NCBI RefSeq assembly: GCF_002954765.1
Contig: NZ_MTPW01000001.1
Span: 2,121,501-2,185,500 of the forward strand
Length of the DNA: 64,000 nucleotides
Direction of reading: 5' to 3'
DNA from: Nonlabens arenilitoris
Lineage (GTDB): Bacteria > Bacteroidota > Bacteroidia > Flavobacteriales > Flavobacteriaceae
Position numbers and translations under genes: made by a program. Below are positions 31,018 to 40,238 of this stretch, piece after piece (position 1 is the stretch's first letter; every line of letters begins with the position of its first letter). The notes under the pieces were generated by a model. It did no database searches and was not told the DNA's origin. It saw nothing but the letters and a program-made list of their open reading frames with translations.

Positions 31018-31979
31018 AGATTTTTGATGTGAAAAATGCAGTGAATCAACGATATCGTGAATTTAATAATGGAGCGATTGTAGTGGATATAAAACGCGAA
31101 GATTTATTAAATACTCATGTATCTGGGAATAAACTGCGCAAATTGAAATACAATTTATTACAAGCGCAACAAAAAGGTATAAATACTGTACTCACCTATG
31201 GTGGGGCGTTTTCTAATCATATTGCTGCTACAGCGGCTGCTGGGAATATTTGCGGATTTAAAACCATAGGTGTTATAAGAGGTGAAGAGTTAGGACGCGA
31301 TCTAGAGAAAACTCTCAACAGCAATAAAACTTTACAAACGGCACATCAATTAGGGATGCAGTTTAAATTTATATCTCGTTCTGATTATAGAGTTAAATAT
31401 GAAAAAGAATTTCAGCAACGATTAAAAGCAGAATTTATAGAGTTTTATAACATTCCAGAAGGTGGTACTAATCAACTAGCAGTTAAAGGTTGTGAAGAAA
31501 TTTTAACCTCAGTGGACAAAACTACATATGATTACATTTGTCTAGCCGCTGGAACTGGTGGTACAGCCGCAGGAATTATTAATAGTGTAGAAAGTCATCA
31601 AAGAGTATTAGTGTTTTCGGCATTGAAAGGTGATTTTATGTTTGATGAGATCGCTAAGTATACCGATAGAGAAAACTTTATGGTATTTAATGAAGATAGA
31701 TTTGGCGGATATGCAAAGTCTAGTGATGGATTAATTAAGTTTATGAATGGACGCTTTCGCGAAAGCGTAACTGAGCAAAATCCTAAGGGAATACCACTTG
31801 AACCCATTTATACAGGAAAAATGATGTATCGATTAGAACATCTTATTAAGTCTGGCGTTATCTCTGGAGAAACTCGTATTTTAGCCATTCATACTGGCGG
31901 TTTGCAAAGTGTCGCAGGATACAATGACATGCTAGAAAAAAAAGGCAAAATTACCTTAGATTATATCAATGAAATTTAA
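31014..31979 (+). CDS. PLP-dependent 1-aminocyclopropane-1-carboxylate deaminase/D-cysteine desulfhydrase
   Basis: This 321-residue fold-type II PLP enzyme has the cofactor lysine in SGNKLRKLKYNL, a TYGGAFSNHIAATAAAG substrate loop and AAGTGGTAAGI for the phosphate. Bacterial members mostly act as D-cysteine desulfhydrases. Residues 247-251 (RFRES) come from an exact palindrome copy. It overlaps both neighbours, forming a tight run with the glucosaminidase gene and hemL. Confidence 0.88.
   Translation: MKIFDVKNAVNQRYREFNNGAIVVDIKREDLLNTHVSGNKLRKLKYNLLQAQQKGINTVLTYGGAFSNHIAATAAAGNICGFKTIGVIRGEELGRDLEKTLNSNKTLQTAHQLGMQFKFISRSDYRVKYEKEFQQRLKAEFIEFYNIPEGGTNQLAVKGCEEILTSVDKTTYDYICLAAGTGGTAAGIINSVESHQRVLVFSALKGDFMFDEIAKYTDRENFMVFNEDRFGGYAKSSDGLIKFMNGRFRESVTEQNPKGIPLEPIYTGKMMYRLEHLIKSGVISGETRILAIHTGGLQSVAGYNDMLEKKGKITLDYINEI
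31752..31767. repeat. CGCTTTCGCGAAAGCG palindrome, exact
   Basis: Exact copy in the PLP enzyme gene, read as RFRES (residues 247-251). Confidence 0.9.
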
Positions 31980-32820
31980 GTCCATACTCTACATCGCACT
32001 TATTAGTTTATTTATAGCTTCTTGTGGCTCAAATAAAAAGGTGGTCACCACTAAAAAACGGGATAAAACGACCAAAACCCGTAACGATAACCCTAATACC
32101 GAAACACATAATACAGTAATTACTGAAGATGAAGAAAAAATCACAGAAACTGTAAAAACGCGTAGCGGTGATAAAGTGGCTAATTATGTAGATCAATTTA
32201 AAGATGTTGCGATGAAGGAAATGCGACTCTATAAAATTCCAGCAAGTATCACTCTTGCACAAGGTATTTTAGAAAGTGGTTCTGGATTCGGTAGATTATC
32301 AGTAGAGGCAAATAACCATTTTGGGATTAAATGTCACACGGCATGGACAGGTGAACGCATTTACCATGATGATGATGAAGATCAAGAGTGTTTTAGAAAA
32401 TACGTTTCACCTGATTATTCTTATCGCGATCATTCTTTATTCTTAACACAGCGTAAAAGGTATGCCGGCTTATTTAAATTAGATAAAGATGATTATAAGG
32501 GTTGGGCACACGGATTACGTAAAGCAGGATATGCGACTGATAAAAAATATCCTCAAAAATTAATAAGCCTTATAGAAAGATACCAACTATATCAATATGA
32601 TGCCATTGTTTTAGGTCATCCTGTAAAAACATATACAGAGACGACCACATCAACAGACAAAACAGAACGTCATATTGTTAAATCTGGAGATACACTTTAT
32701 GGTATCGCCAAAAAATATAATCTTACCGTAGAACAATTAAAAACTTATAATAGTTTAAAATCTACAACACTAAGTATAGGACAAGTCCTAATTGTTAAAC
32801 CAATTTCTAAAGATTTTTAA
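31969..32820 (+). CDS. Glucosaminidase-LysM lipoprotein (peptidoglycan hydrolase)
   Basis: This 283-residue lipoprotein (lipobox IASC, Cys19) has a Lys/Thr-rich linker, a glucosaminidase/FlgJ-like domain (about residues 65-210: [52 protein letters not shown]) and a C-terminal LysM motif ([24 protein letters not shown]). It cleaves the glycan strands of peptidoglycan from the outer-membrane side. It overlaps the upstream gene by 11 bases, and the hemL start overlaps its stop. Confidence 0.92.
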   Translation: MKFKSILYIALISLFIASCGSNKKVVTTKKRDKTTKTRNDNPNTETHNTVITEDEEKITETVKTRSGDKVANYVDQFKDVAMKEMRLYKIPASITLAQGILESGSGFGRLSVEANNHFGIKCHTAWTGERIYHDDDEDQECFRKYVSPDYSYRDHSLFLTQRKRYAGLFKLDKDDYKGWAHGLRKAGYATDKKYPQKLISLIERYQLYQYDAIVLGHPVKTYTETTTSTDKTERHIVKSGDTLYGIAKKYNLTVEQLKTYNSLKSTTLSIGQVLIVKPISKDF

Positions 32821-34112
32821 TGTCATTTAGTTATCAACGTAGTAGTGCGCTTTTTAAAGAAGCGCAAAAAGTAATTCCTGGTGGAGTCAACTCTCCTGTT
32901 CGTGCATTTAATGCAGTAGGCGGATCTCCTGTTTTTGTTAATCATGCTAAAGGTGCTTATTTATATGATGTAGATGGAAATAAGATCATCGATTACATAG
33001 CCTCATGGGGACCTATGATTTTAGGTCATGCCTTTGATCCTGTAGTAGATGCCGTAAAAGCAGCTGCAGATAAAGGAACCTCTTATGGTATGCCTACAGA
33101 ATTAGAAACCAAAATAGCAGAACTAGCAGTGTCCATGGCACCTAACGTAGACCAAATACGTATGGTAAATTCTGGTACTGAGGCTTGTATGAGCGCTGTA
33201 CGATTAGCTCGTGGATTTACTGGTCGTGATAAAATCATCAAATTTGCAGGTTGCTACCATGGTCACAGTGATTCTTTTTTAATTCAGGCTGGTAGTGGTG
33301 CTGTCACTTTTGGTAGTCCTAATAGTCCTGGAGTGACTCAAGGTACTGCAAAGGACACCTTGTTAGCGCAGTATAATAATCTAGAGCAAGTTGCAGATAT
33401 ATTTAAGAAAAACGAAGGAGAGATAGCTTGTGTTATCATTGAACCTATTGCAGGTAATATGGGATGTATAGTTCCTCAAAAGGGTTTTCTAGAAGGTGTA
33501 AGGTCGCTTTGTGATGAGAATGGTTCTTTATTTATTTTTGATGAGGTGATGACCGGTTTCAGACTAGCTGCAGGTGGTGCTCAAGAAACAACAGGAGTAA
33601 AGGCAGACATAGTTACCTATGGAAAAGTGATAGGTGGTGGATTGCCAGTAGGAGCATTTGCTGCGAGACAAGAAATAATGAATCATCTAGCGCCATTAGG
33701 TCCTGTTTATCAAGCAGGAACATTGAGTGGTAATCCACTAGCTATGAGTGCTGGTATTGCAATGTTATCTCATTTAAATGACAATCCTGATATCTTTACG
33801 AGTCTAGCTCAAAAAACGGAACGTCTTCACAAAGGAATTGATGTCGTATTAACAGAGAAAGGCATGCCGTATCAAATTAATAGATATGGTTCCATGATGT
33901 CTGTTCATTTTACAGATCAACCAGTGATCGATTTTACTAGTGCGGCAACAGGTAATAATGACTGGTTTAAGAAATTTTTCCATGGACTTTTAAATCGTGG
34001 TATTTATTTACCACCTAGTGCGTTTGAAAGTTATTTCTTAAACAATGCATTGAGCAATGAAGATATAGATAAGACTATTGAAGCTACTAGAGAAGTAGTT
34101 GCAGAGTGGTAG
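32820..34112 (+). CDS. hemL: Glutamate-1-semialdehyde 2,1-aminomutase
   Basis: This 430-residue fold-type I PLP enzyme has the cofactor Lys269 in [15 protein letters not shown], the N-terminal [11 protein letters not shown] motif and the [10 protein letters not shown] segment, all typical of HemL. It makes 5-aminolevulinate, the first committed tetrapyrrole precursor. Start and upstream stop share one base. A strong terminator follows. Confidence 0.97.
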   Translation: MSFSYQRSSALFKEAQKVIPGGVNSPVRAFNAVGGSPVFVNHAKGAYLYDVDGNKIIDYIASWGPMILGHAFDPVVDAVKAAADKGTSYGMPTELETKIAELAVSMAPNVDQIRMVNSGTEACMSAVRLARGFTGRDKIIKFAGCYHGHSDSFLIQAGSGAVTFGSPNSPGVTQGTAKDTLLAQYNNLEQVADIFKKNEGEIACVIIEPIAGNMGCIVPQKGFLEGVRSLCDENGSLFIFDEVMTGFRLAAGGAQETTGVKADIVTYGKVIGGGLPVGAFAARQEIMNHLAPLGPVYQAGTLSGNPLAMSAGIAMLSHLNDNPDIFTSLAQKTERLHKGIDVVLTEKGMPYQINRYGSMMSVHFTDQPVIDFTSAATGNNDWFKKFFHGLLNRGIYLPPSAFESYFLNNALSNEDIDKTIEATREVVAEW

Positions 34113-34130
34113 AATAAAATATAACATATA

Positions 34131-34162
34131 AAAAAGCCGTTTCAATTGAAACGGCTTTTTTA
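34131..34162. terminator. Two-way terminator after hemL
   Basis: AAAAAAGCCGTTTC and GAAACGGCTTTTTT pair over 14 bases with a 4-base loop; the A and T runs serve both strands and separate hemL from the convergent gene. Confidence 0.95.
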
Positions 34163-34180
34163 TATGTTAAAGAATAAATC

Positions 34181-34570
34181 TTATTTAGGATTCATCGCGT
34201 TTTTAACCATTGCATATTTTTCCTCTCCTAAAAAAGTTTTTAGTTGAGATTCAAATCTATCGCTGATATCATTGATTTTGGACTGCATTGCAATATCAGA
34301 TAGATTTTCTCTTTTTACACTTAAAGTTTGAGTCTCTTTTTCATGGACTAGCTCAAGTAATTCTCCTCTTCTTTTTGTTTCTACATTACCTAATGTCATG
34401 ATTTGATCTACCTTTTGATCAATTATTGCATTAATCTTGTCATTCTTTTCAGAGATTAAACGGCTGTTTTCTAATTGAGCATCAGTTATTTGAGGTGTTT
34501 GAGCATAGCCTAAACCTGCCACTGATATTGCTAGTATAAAAAGTAATTTTTCATGATTGTTGTTTTTCAA
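34181..34570 (-). CDS. Small secreted helical protein, Spy/CpxP-like
   Basis: This 129-residue protein has a signal peptide (KLLFILAISVAGLGYAQ) and a highly charged helical mature part (QKVDQIMTLGNVETKRRGELLELVHEKETQTL; FESQLKTFLGEEKYAMVKNAMNP). The pattern resembles flavobacterial Spy-like periplasmic proteins, but no family is certain. The neighbour at 34665 has a similar size and layout. Confidence 0.65.
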   Translation of the reverse strand: MKNNNHEKLLFILAISVAGLGYAQTPQITDAQLENSRLISEKNDKINAIIDQKVDQIMTLGNVETKRRGELLELVHEKETQTLSVKRENLSDIAMQSKINDISDRFESQLKTFLGEEKYAMVKNAMNPK

Positions 34571-34607
34571 GGTTTTAAAAATAAGAAATAAAATAGTTAA
34601 ACAAAAT

Positions 34608-34642
34608 AAAAGCCCTTAACATTCTAATGATAAGGACTTTTA
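34608..34642 (-). terminator. Terminator of the Spy-like gene
   Basis: AAAAGCCCTTA and TAAGGACTTTT pair imperfectly with a T-run on the minus strand. It lies 23 bases after the stop of the restored (frame-corrected) gene, which supports that end. Confidence 0.7.
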
Positions 34643-34664
34643 AACCAAACTAAACTAAATCAAA

Positions 34665-35089
34665 CTAATCTCTATTTTTTCTTTTTCTGTCGCCTTTTCC
34701 GCGCTTTTTTGCTCTTTGCTGCATCATTTTTTCCCATTCTGCATATTGATCATTATTAAGTATTTTTTCATACTTCTTTTAACCGCAATCTTTTCATCTA
34801 GCATTTTTAGTCTTGCTTCCTTCTTCTGCTCATCAGTCAGTTTTTCACGATCTTCACGAGATATTTTGTTTGCTTTTCTCTTTTCAGCTTGTTTCAAAAG
34901 AATTTGATAAACGTCTTTTTCTTGTTGATCAGATAAATCTAATGCAAGTGTTAACTTTTTAGATTGAACTGTGGCCATTTCTTGAGGTGAGACATCTTTC
35001 ATTCTTTCTCCTCGCTGTCCTTGTCTTCCTTCTTGTGCTTGTGTTACTGTCATTACCATTAAGGCAATTAGTACAATTATCTTTTTCAT
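34665..35089 (-). pseudogene. Spy-like periplasmic protein with a frameshift at an A6 tract
   Basis: The gene starts MKKIIVLIALMVMTVTQAQ (signal peptide) and has a Glu/Lys/Arg-rich helical body. As written, the frame ends at 34724 after KRSMKKYLIMINMQNGKK (121 residues). One more A in the run at 34763-34768 would give SMKKILNNDQYAEWEKMMQQRAKKRGKGD and end at 34665, which is the usual end of this type of protein. So the sequence shows either a real one-base deletion or a homopolymer error. The terminator position fits the longer frame. Confidence 0.7.
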
Positions 35090-35157
35090 GTTTTTTATTT
35101 TTTGTTACATCTCTATGACTAGAGTAAAGATGAAAAGGTTTAATAATGGTATAAAAA

Positions 35158-35184
35158 AAAGCCAAGCGATATGCTTGACTTTTT
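35158..35184 (-). terminator. Terminator of the OmpH-like gene
   Basis: AAAGCCAAGC and GCTTGACTTT pair (one wobble) and a T-run follows on the minus strand. Confidence 0.8.
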
Positions 35185-35219
35185 AAACTTTAAGAGACTA
35201 ATAGGTTTGTTATACCTTA

Positions 35220-35798
35220 CTATTCAGCAGTTTCATTATTTTCTGTACTATCCTCAGTATTTGGGGTCTTAGAATCTTTTTTACTGCTGTATGAAGCATT
35301 AATTTCTTTGATGATAGTCTCTGTAATATTACTAGACTCATTACCATAAATTAATCCACCAGATTTATTTTTTCCTAGCACAAAAGAGTAATTATTCTTC
35401 TTTGCATAGTCTGCAATAAACTCTTCTACATGAGTGTCTAATTCTTTTAAATCATTTTCAAGCTGCTCTTGTAAACTTTGTTCTTGAGTTTTGATTTGAG
35501 ACTCTATCATCTGCCATTTCTTACCAAATGCGACAATATCTGGATTAGTTTGTTGTTGTTGTTGGCTTAGTTTATTGAATTTTGCTTGCAGTGGTGCAGC
35601 TTCAACTTGATAAGCCATCGCTAGACTATCTGTTCTTTTCTTAAAGTCTTCTTGTCTTTTAGTAATAGAAGCTTCTAGATCAATTTTTTCTTGATATTCT
35701 TCATAAACTTTAGCATTGTCTATAAAAGCAATTTTTTGAGTTTCTTGACAGGATGCTGCGATTGTTAAAACGGCAACTAGGGCTATAATCTTTTTCAT
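35220..35798 (-). CDS. OmpH/Skp-family lipoprotein
   Basis: This 192-residue protein has a lipoprotein signal (MKKIIALVAVLTIAASC, Cys17), a first strand IAFIDNAKVYEEYQ as in Skp/OmpH chaperones, a long coiled-coil middle (about residues 40-125, Gln/Glu/Lys-rich) and a final NNYSFVLGKNKSGGLIYGNES strand pair. Skp proteins hold outer-membrane proteins in transit; the lipid anchor is common in Bacteroidota versions. The tail is Asn/Thr/Glu-rich and probably unstructured. Confidence 0.85.
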   Translation of the reverse strand: MKKIIALVAVLTIAASCQETQKIAFIDNAKVYEEYQEKIDLEASITKRQEDFKKRTDSLAMAYQVEAAPLQAKFNKLSQQQQQTNPDIVAFGKKWQMIESQIKTQEQSLQEQLENDLKELDTHVEEFIADYAKKNNYSFVLGKNKSGGLIYGNESSNITETIIKEINASYSSKKDSKTPNTEDSTENNETAE

Positions 35799-35834
35799 AT
35801 GTATTTTTAAATTTTAAAAGGTAATGATTCAGGT

Positions 35835-37526
35835 TTATATAGTTTTGATAATTAAAGAATCATCGGTCTTTTCTACTTTGGTGATTTTTTTTGCGTTTAA
35901 GCCTTTTATAGCCTTATCCCATTTTTTATTACTTAAGCTTACTTGCTCTTTAAGCTCATTTAAATCCATTTCTGTTTGTTTTTTAAGAATGTCAAAAACG
36001 GTTTTTTCATCTTCAGTAAGATCTAGAGCTTTCTTCTCAGGTTTCATTTGAGGGAAGAATAATACTTCTTGTATAGAAGGATTATTGGTTAAGAACATGA
36101 TCAACCGATCCATCCCTATTCCTAGTCCACTAGTAGGTGGCATACCGTATTCTAGTGCTCTTAAGAAATCCTGGTCGATAAACATTGCCTCATCATCGCC
36201 ACGATCACCTAGTGCAACTTGCGCTTCAAAACGCTCGCGTTGATCAATTGGGTCATTCAACTCAGAGTAAGCATTTGCGATCTCCTTACCACACACCATC
36301 AATTCAAAACGTTCTGTAAGTTCTGGATTATCTCTGTGTGCTTTACATAGTGGTGACATCTCTTTAGGATAGTCTGTGATAAAGGTAGGTTGGATATAGT
36401 TTCCTTCACACTTTTCTCCAAAGATTTCATCGATAAGCTTTCCTTTACCCATTGTGGCATCTACGTCTATTCCTTCCGCTTTCGCGAAAGCGTATAACTC
36501 AGCCTCACTTTTTCCATCAATATCAAATCCTGTAAAATCAATGATCGATTGACGCATGGTTATTCTAGGATAAGGTGCTTTCCATTCTATTGTTTGATCT
36601 CCAAACTGACTACTTGTTTTTCCATTAACAGAAACAGCACAATGTTCTAAAAGGCGCTCTGTGAAATCCATCATCCAGTTGTAGTCCTTATAAGCGACAT
36701 AGATTTCCATTGCGGTAAACTCTGGATTGTGAGTTCGATCCATACCTTCATTACGGAAGTTTTTACTGAATTCATATACACCATCAAATCCACCAACGAT
36801 TAATCTTTTTAAATATAATTCATTTGCAATACGCATATAAAGCGGTATGTCTAACGAATTGTGATGCGTTATAAATGGACGTGCAGCAGCTCCACCTGGG
36901 ATAGGTTGTAGTATAGGAGTTTCTACTTCAAAATACTCGCGGTCGTTAAAAAATGTGCGCATGGCGTTGAAGAGTTTTGTACGTTTTACAAAAACTTCTT
37001 TTACCTGTGGATTTACCACTAGATCTGCATAACGCTGGCGATAACGCATTTCTGGATCTACAAATCCATCATGTACTTTACCTTCTGCATCAACCTTAGG
37101 TAATGGTAATGGTTTCAATGCTTTAGTAAGAAGTGTGAATTTTTTAACCATGATGGTCATTTCTCCCACCTGTGTTTTAAATAATTCACCTTCTATACCT
37201 ATAATGTCACCTATGTCTAATAATTTTTTATAAACATCATTATACTGTGATTTATCATCACCTGGACAGATTTCATCACGATTAAAATATACTTGTATAC
37301 GGCCTTCACTATCTTGAAGCTCAGCAAAAGAGGCAGCTCCAGCAATACGTCTAGACATTAAACGTCCTGCGACGTTTACCTGTTTACCTTCCTTGAAATC
37401 TGCTTTTATAGATGTAGAGGTATGATCTACTGGATATAAAGCTGCAGGATAAGGATCAATTCCCATCTCACGCAATTTGCCTAGTTTCTCGCGGCGTATG
37501 ATTTCTTGTTCAGAAAGTGGATTCAT
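35835..37526 (-). CDS. lysS: Lysine--tRNA ligase (class II)
   Basis: This 563-residue enzyme has an OB-fold anticodon-binding domain (about 55-170), motif 2 (FRNEGMDRTHNPEFTAMEIYVAY) and motif 3 (GLGIGMDRLIMFLTN). It is about 60 residues longer than the usual 500 because of a C-terminal extension (EDEKTVFDILKKQTEMDLNEL and on) seen in related flavobacteria. Residues 346-350 (AFAKA), in the catalytic domain, are encoded by an exact palindrome copy in an insertion near SEAELY. Confidence 0.97.
   Translation of the reverse strand: MNPLSEQEIIRREKLGKLREMGIDPYPAALYPVDHTSTSIKADFKEGKQVNVAGRLMSRRIAGAASFAELQDSEGRIQVYFNRDEICPGDDKSQYNDVYKKLLDIGDIIGIEGELFKTQVGEMTIMVKKFTLLTKALKPLPLPKVDAEGKVHDGFVDPEMRYRQRYADLVVNPQVKEVFVKRTKLFNAMRTFFNDREYFEVETPILQPIPGGAAARPFITHHNSLDIPLYMRIANELYLKRLIVGGFDGVYEFSKNFRNEGMDRTHNPEFTAMEIYVAYKDYNWMMDFTERLLEHCAVSVNGKTSSQFGDQTIEWKAPYPRITMRQSIIDFTGFDIDGKSEAELYAFAKAEGIDVDATMGKGKLIDEIFGEKCEGNYIQPTFITDYPKEMSPLCKAHRDNPELTERFELMVCGKEIANAYSELNDPIDQRERFEAQVALGDRGDDEAMFIDQDFLRALEYGMPPTSGLGIGMDRLIMFLTNNPSIQEVLFFPQMKPEKKALDLTEDEKTVFDILKKQTEMDLNELKEQVSLSNKKWDKAIKGLNAKKITKVEKTDDSLIIKTI
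36477..36492. repeat. CGCTTTCGCGAAAGCG palindrome, exact
   Basis: Exact copy inside lysS, read as AFAKA (residues 346-350). Confidence 0.9.
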
Positions 37527-37686
37527 GTCTTAATTTATTAAGCTTGCAAAGATAACTTGCTTACATGGTGTAACAAAATTGTTTTTGTGCAGTCCTATTT
37601 TTAGTCGCAGTTTTAAATTGTGACTGAAGATTATTTACTCTTAAGGTGATAATTTAATTATTTTCAACTGATTACTATATAAAATT

Positions 37687-37842
37687 ATGAGTTTCTGGCG
37701 TGTATTACTCGCGATTATTTTTCCTCCATTATCTGTTATAGGGAAAGGATGCGGTTCTATTTTAATTGTTTTTATACTAACTTGTCTAGGTTGGGTTCCT
37801 GGAGTTATAGCTGCGTTAATTATTTTGAATAAAAATAACTAG
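37687..37842 (+). CDS. YqaE/Pmp3-family small membrane protein
   Basis: This 51-residue protein (MSFWRVLLAIIFPPLSVIGK, then two hydrophobic helices ending in GWVPGVIAALIIL) matches the YqaE/Pmp3 family, small hydrophobic proteins linked to membrane potential and stress in other organisms. It stands alone between lysS and a lipoprotein gene. Confidence 0.92.
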   Translation: MSFWRVLLAIIFPPLSVIGKGCGSILIVFILTCLGWVPGVIAALIILNKNN

Positions 37843-37921
37843 CCTTTATAAGCAACCTATAAGTTAAATAAGCATCTATGATGTTGTAAAAGCATTACCT
37901 TTTATATAATCGTCCAATTTA

Positions 37922-38305
37922 ATGAAACGTCTTATTTTTTTATTTATCGCAGTGGTTACTATTATTTCTTGTTCGATTGAAGAAGATTATAATACGTTTA
38001 TTGTAACTAACAATTCTAGTGAAGAGATTTATATCGCCTTTGATTTTGATAATTCTGTAATTTCTTCGTTTGAAGATTCTAGTCTTGAATCTTCAAGATT
38101 AATTCAATCCATGAGTAGTAGTTTATTTTCTGTAGATGAAAGTGTCTTTTCTGGTAATACAGATTTGACGCTTATTATTATCAGTAAAGATGTGTATGAT
38201 ACAAATTCATGGCAAGATATCGTGGATAATCAACTATTTGATGAGCGATATGATTTAACCTTGAGTGAATTAAGAGAATTAAATAATGAGATTGTCTACA
38301 ACTAG
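37922..38305 (+). CDS. Small lipoprotein of unknown function
   Basis: This 127-residue protein has a lipoprotein signal (MKRLIFLFIAVVTIISC, Cys17) and an acidic, Ser-rich mature part (EEDYNTFIVTNNSSEEIYIAFDF, then SSFEDSSLESSRLIQSM). I do not recognise the family. Its ATG comes shortly after the Pmp3-like gene. Confidence 0.7.
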   Translation: MKRLIFLFIAVVTIISCSIEEDYNTFIVTNNSSEEIYIAFDFDNSVISSFEDSSLESSRLIQSMSSSLFSVDESVFSGNTDLTLIIISKDVYDTNSWQDIVDNQLFDERYDLTLSELRELNNEIVYN

Positions 38306-38373
38306 AAAAGTCTTATTTCTTTTTTAAGATACTAGTCTGATAGTTTTATGGCTGCAAGTTTTACCTTTGCCAT

Positions 38374-39069
38374 ATGAATAAACAAGTGCAGTTTAAAGAT
38401 TTGGGTCGCAAGGATTATAAAGAAACTTGGGATCATCAAGAGCAACTTTTCAAAGATATTATTGATGTAAAAATTAAGAATAGGAGAGAAGATGCAGGTC
38501 TCGAAACTGATAATCATTTACTTTTTGTAGAGCATGATCACGTTTATACACTAGGTAAAAGTGGTGATTTAGAAAACCTATTAGCTAACGAGAGTTTACT
38601 TAAAAACATAGGAGCTACTTTTTACAAGATCAATCGTGGTGGCGATATTACTTACCATGGACCAGGACAGATTGTTGGTTATCCTATACTAGATTTAGAA
38701 AACTTCTTTACTGACATACATAAGTACTTACGTTTCCTTGAAGAGATTTTTATTAAAATTCTAGCAGATTATGGTCTTAAGGGAGAACGTAGTGATGGCG
38801 AGACAGGTGTATGGCTAGATGTAGGAACTCCATTTGCGCGCAAGATTTGTGCTATGGGTGTACGAGCTAGTCGCTGGGTGACCATGCATGGGTTTGCATT
38901 TAATGTAAATGCTAACCTAGGCTATTTTGATCACATCATTCCATGTGGTATTGAAGATAAGGCCGTCACTTCACTTGCTGTAGAACTAAAACGTCCAGTT
39001 GATGAGAATGAAGTGAAAGAGAAAATTAAAATGTATTTCTCAGAACTTTTTGAAGCAGAACTAGTATAA
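38374..39069 (+). CDS. lipB: Lipoyl(octanoyl) transferase
   Basis: This 231-residue enzyme has the LipB motif NRGGDITYHGPGQIVGYPILDL and the catalytic Cys and Lys in HIIPCGIEDKAVTSL. It moves octanoyl from acyl carrier protein onto lipoyl domains, and so serves proteins such as the E2 encoded at 21532. Length and start are normal. Confidence 0.96.
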   Translation: MNKQVQFKDLGRKDYKETWDHQEQLFKDIIDVKIKNRREDAGLETDNHLLFVEHDHVYTLGKSGDLENLLANESLLKNIGATFYKINRGGDITYHGPGQIVGYPILDLENFFTDIHKYLRFLEEIFIKILADYGLKGERSDGETGVWLDVGTPFARKICAMGVRASRWVTMHGFAFNVNANLGYFDHIIPCGIEDKAVTSLAVELKRPVDENEVKEKIKMYFSELFEAELV

Positions 39070-39082
39070 ACAATAGTTTTAA

Positions 39083-39113
39083 TAGCTAATTGTTTCAGAA
39101 TTAGCCTTTTTTT
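39083..39113 (+). terminator. Hairpin terminator after lipB
   Basis: GCTAAT (39085-39090) pairs with ATTAGC (39100-39105), followed by C and seven T. Confidence 0.75.
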
Positions 39114-39150
39114 ATGTTTTAAAAGTAGGATTCTGTTCTATTTTTAAAAC

Positions 39151-40230
39151 ATGACTTTATCACCAGATCAAATAAAAGAATGTCTCACTCAACCTGAAGC
39201 AGCTGCTCAACTAGCAGATCTTGTGTATATACATAATGATCATTTAAATATTTATCGTAAAAAATATGGTAGAGGATTTACCTACTTAATTCATAACAAG
39301 GAACGACTGGTAGATAAAAAGCAGCTTAAAAGAATAAAATCTTTAGTGATACCGCCGGCATGGCGAGAAGTTCGTATCAGTGAATTACCTAATGGTCATT
39401 TACAAGTAGTAGGTCGTGATGATAAAAATAGAAAAGTCTATTTATATCACGACATGTGGTCGTTATTACGCAATCAAACTAAGTTTTTTAAAATGTCAGC
39501 TTTTGCAAAGGCATTACCTAAAATAAGAAAGAGATTGGAAAATGACCTCGATCAAGATGGGATGCCACAAAGTAAATGTCTAGCTTTAGTTTTAAGCATC
39601 ATGGATCAAACCTATATAAGAGTAGGAAACCAATATTATGCAGATAAGAATGATACCTATGGTTTATCAACGATGCGTACTAGGCATCTTAAAAATACTA
39701 ATCAAGGCATTCAATTCTCATTTATAGGTAAAAAAGGAGTTCAACAAGAAACTAGTATTGAAGATCCAGATCTAGTGAATCATATCCATCAATGTGAAGA
39801 AATACCAGGATGGGAATTATTTCAATATTATGATGAAAATGGTCAACATCAATCTATAGATAGTGGAATGATTAATGACTATATACATGATGTTGCAGGT
39901 GATATTTTTAGTGCAAAAGATTTTAGAACATGGGGTGCTACTCACGAGTTTTTTAAGAACCTAACAGAGTTAGATCACTATCAAGATGATAAAGAGTGTG
40001 AGAAAAATATTTTAAAATCGTATGACGCTGCTGCAGATGCTTTAGGGAATACAAGAACGGTTTGTAAAAAATATTATGTGCATCCACAGCTGCCAGAATC
40101 TTACAGAAATGGATCTTTTAAAAGTTATACACAGAAACTTAAAAAATTAAAGGATAGCGAGTTTTTTGAAGCAACTGAGAAATGTGTTCAAGAAATTATA
40201 GCAGATTTTGAAATCAAATTTAACACCTAA
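39151..40230 (+). CDS. DNA topoisomerase IB (poxvirus-like)
   Basis: This 359-residue protein matches the short bacterial/poxvirus type IB topoisomerases. It has KYGRGFTYLIHN and RIKSLVIPPAWREVRI in the N-terminal domain and YIRVGNQYYADKNDTYGLSTMRTRHL with active-site Arg in the catalytic domain. The segment LGNTRTVCKKYYVHP carries the nucleophilic Tyr near the C-terminus. It relaxes supercoils by a 3'-phosphotyrosine intermediate. It is separate from lipB by a terminator. Confidence 0.93.
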   Translation: MTLSPDQIKECLTQPEAAAQLADLVYIHNDHLNIYRKKYGRGFTYLIHNKERLVDKKQLKRIKSLVIPPAWREVRISELPNGHLQVVGRDDKNRKVYLYHDMWSLLRNQTKFFKMSAFAKALPKIRKRLENDLDQDGMPQSKCLALVLSIMDQTYIRVGNQYYADKNDTYGLSTMRTRHLKNTNQGIQFSFIGKKGVQQETSIEDPDLVNHIHQCEEIPGWELFQYYDENGQHQSIDSGMINDYIHDVAGDIFSAKDFRTWGATHEFFKNLTELDHYQDDKECEKNILKSYDAAADALGNTRTVCKKYYVHPQLPESYRNGSFKSYTQKLKKLKDSEFFEATEKCVQEIIADFEIKFNT

Positions 40231-40238
40231 TCTACATA

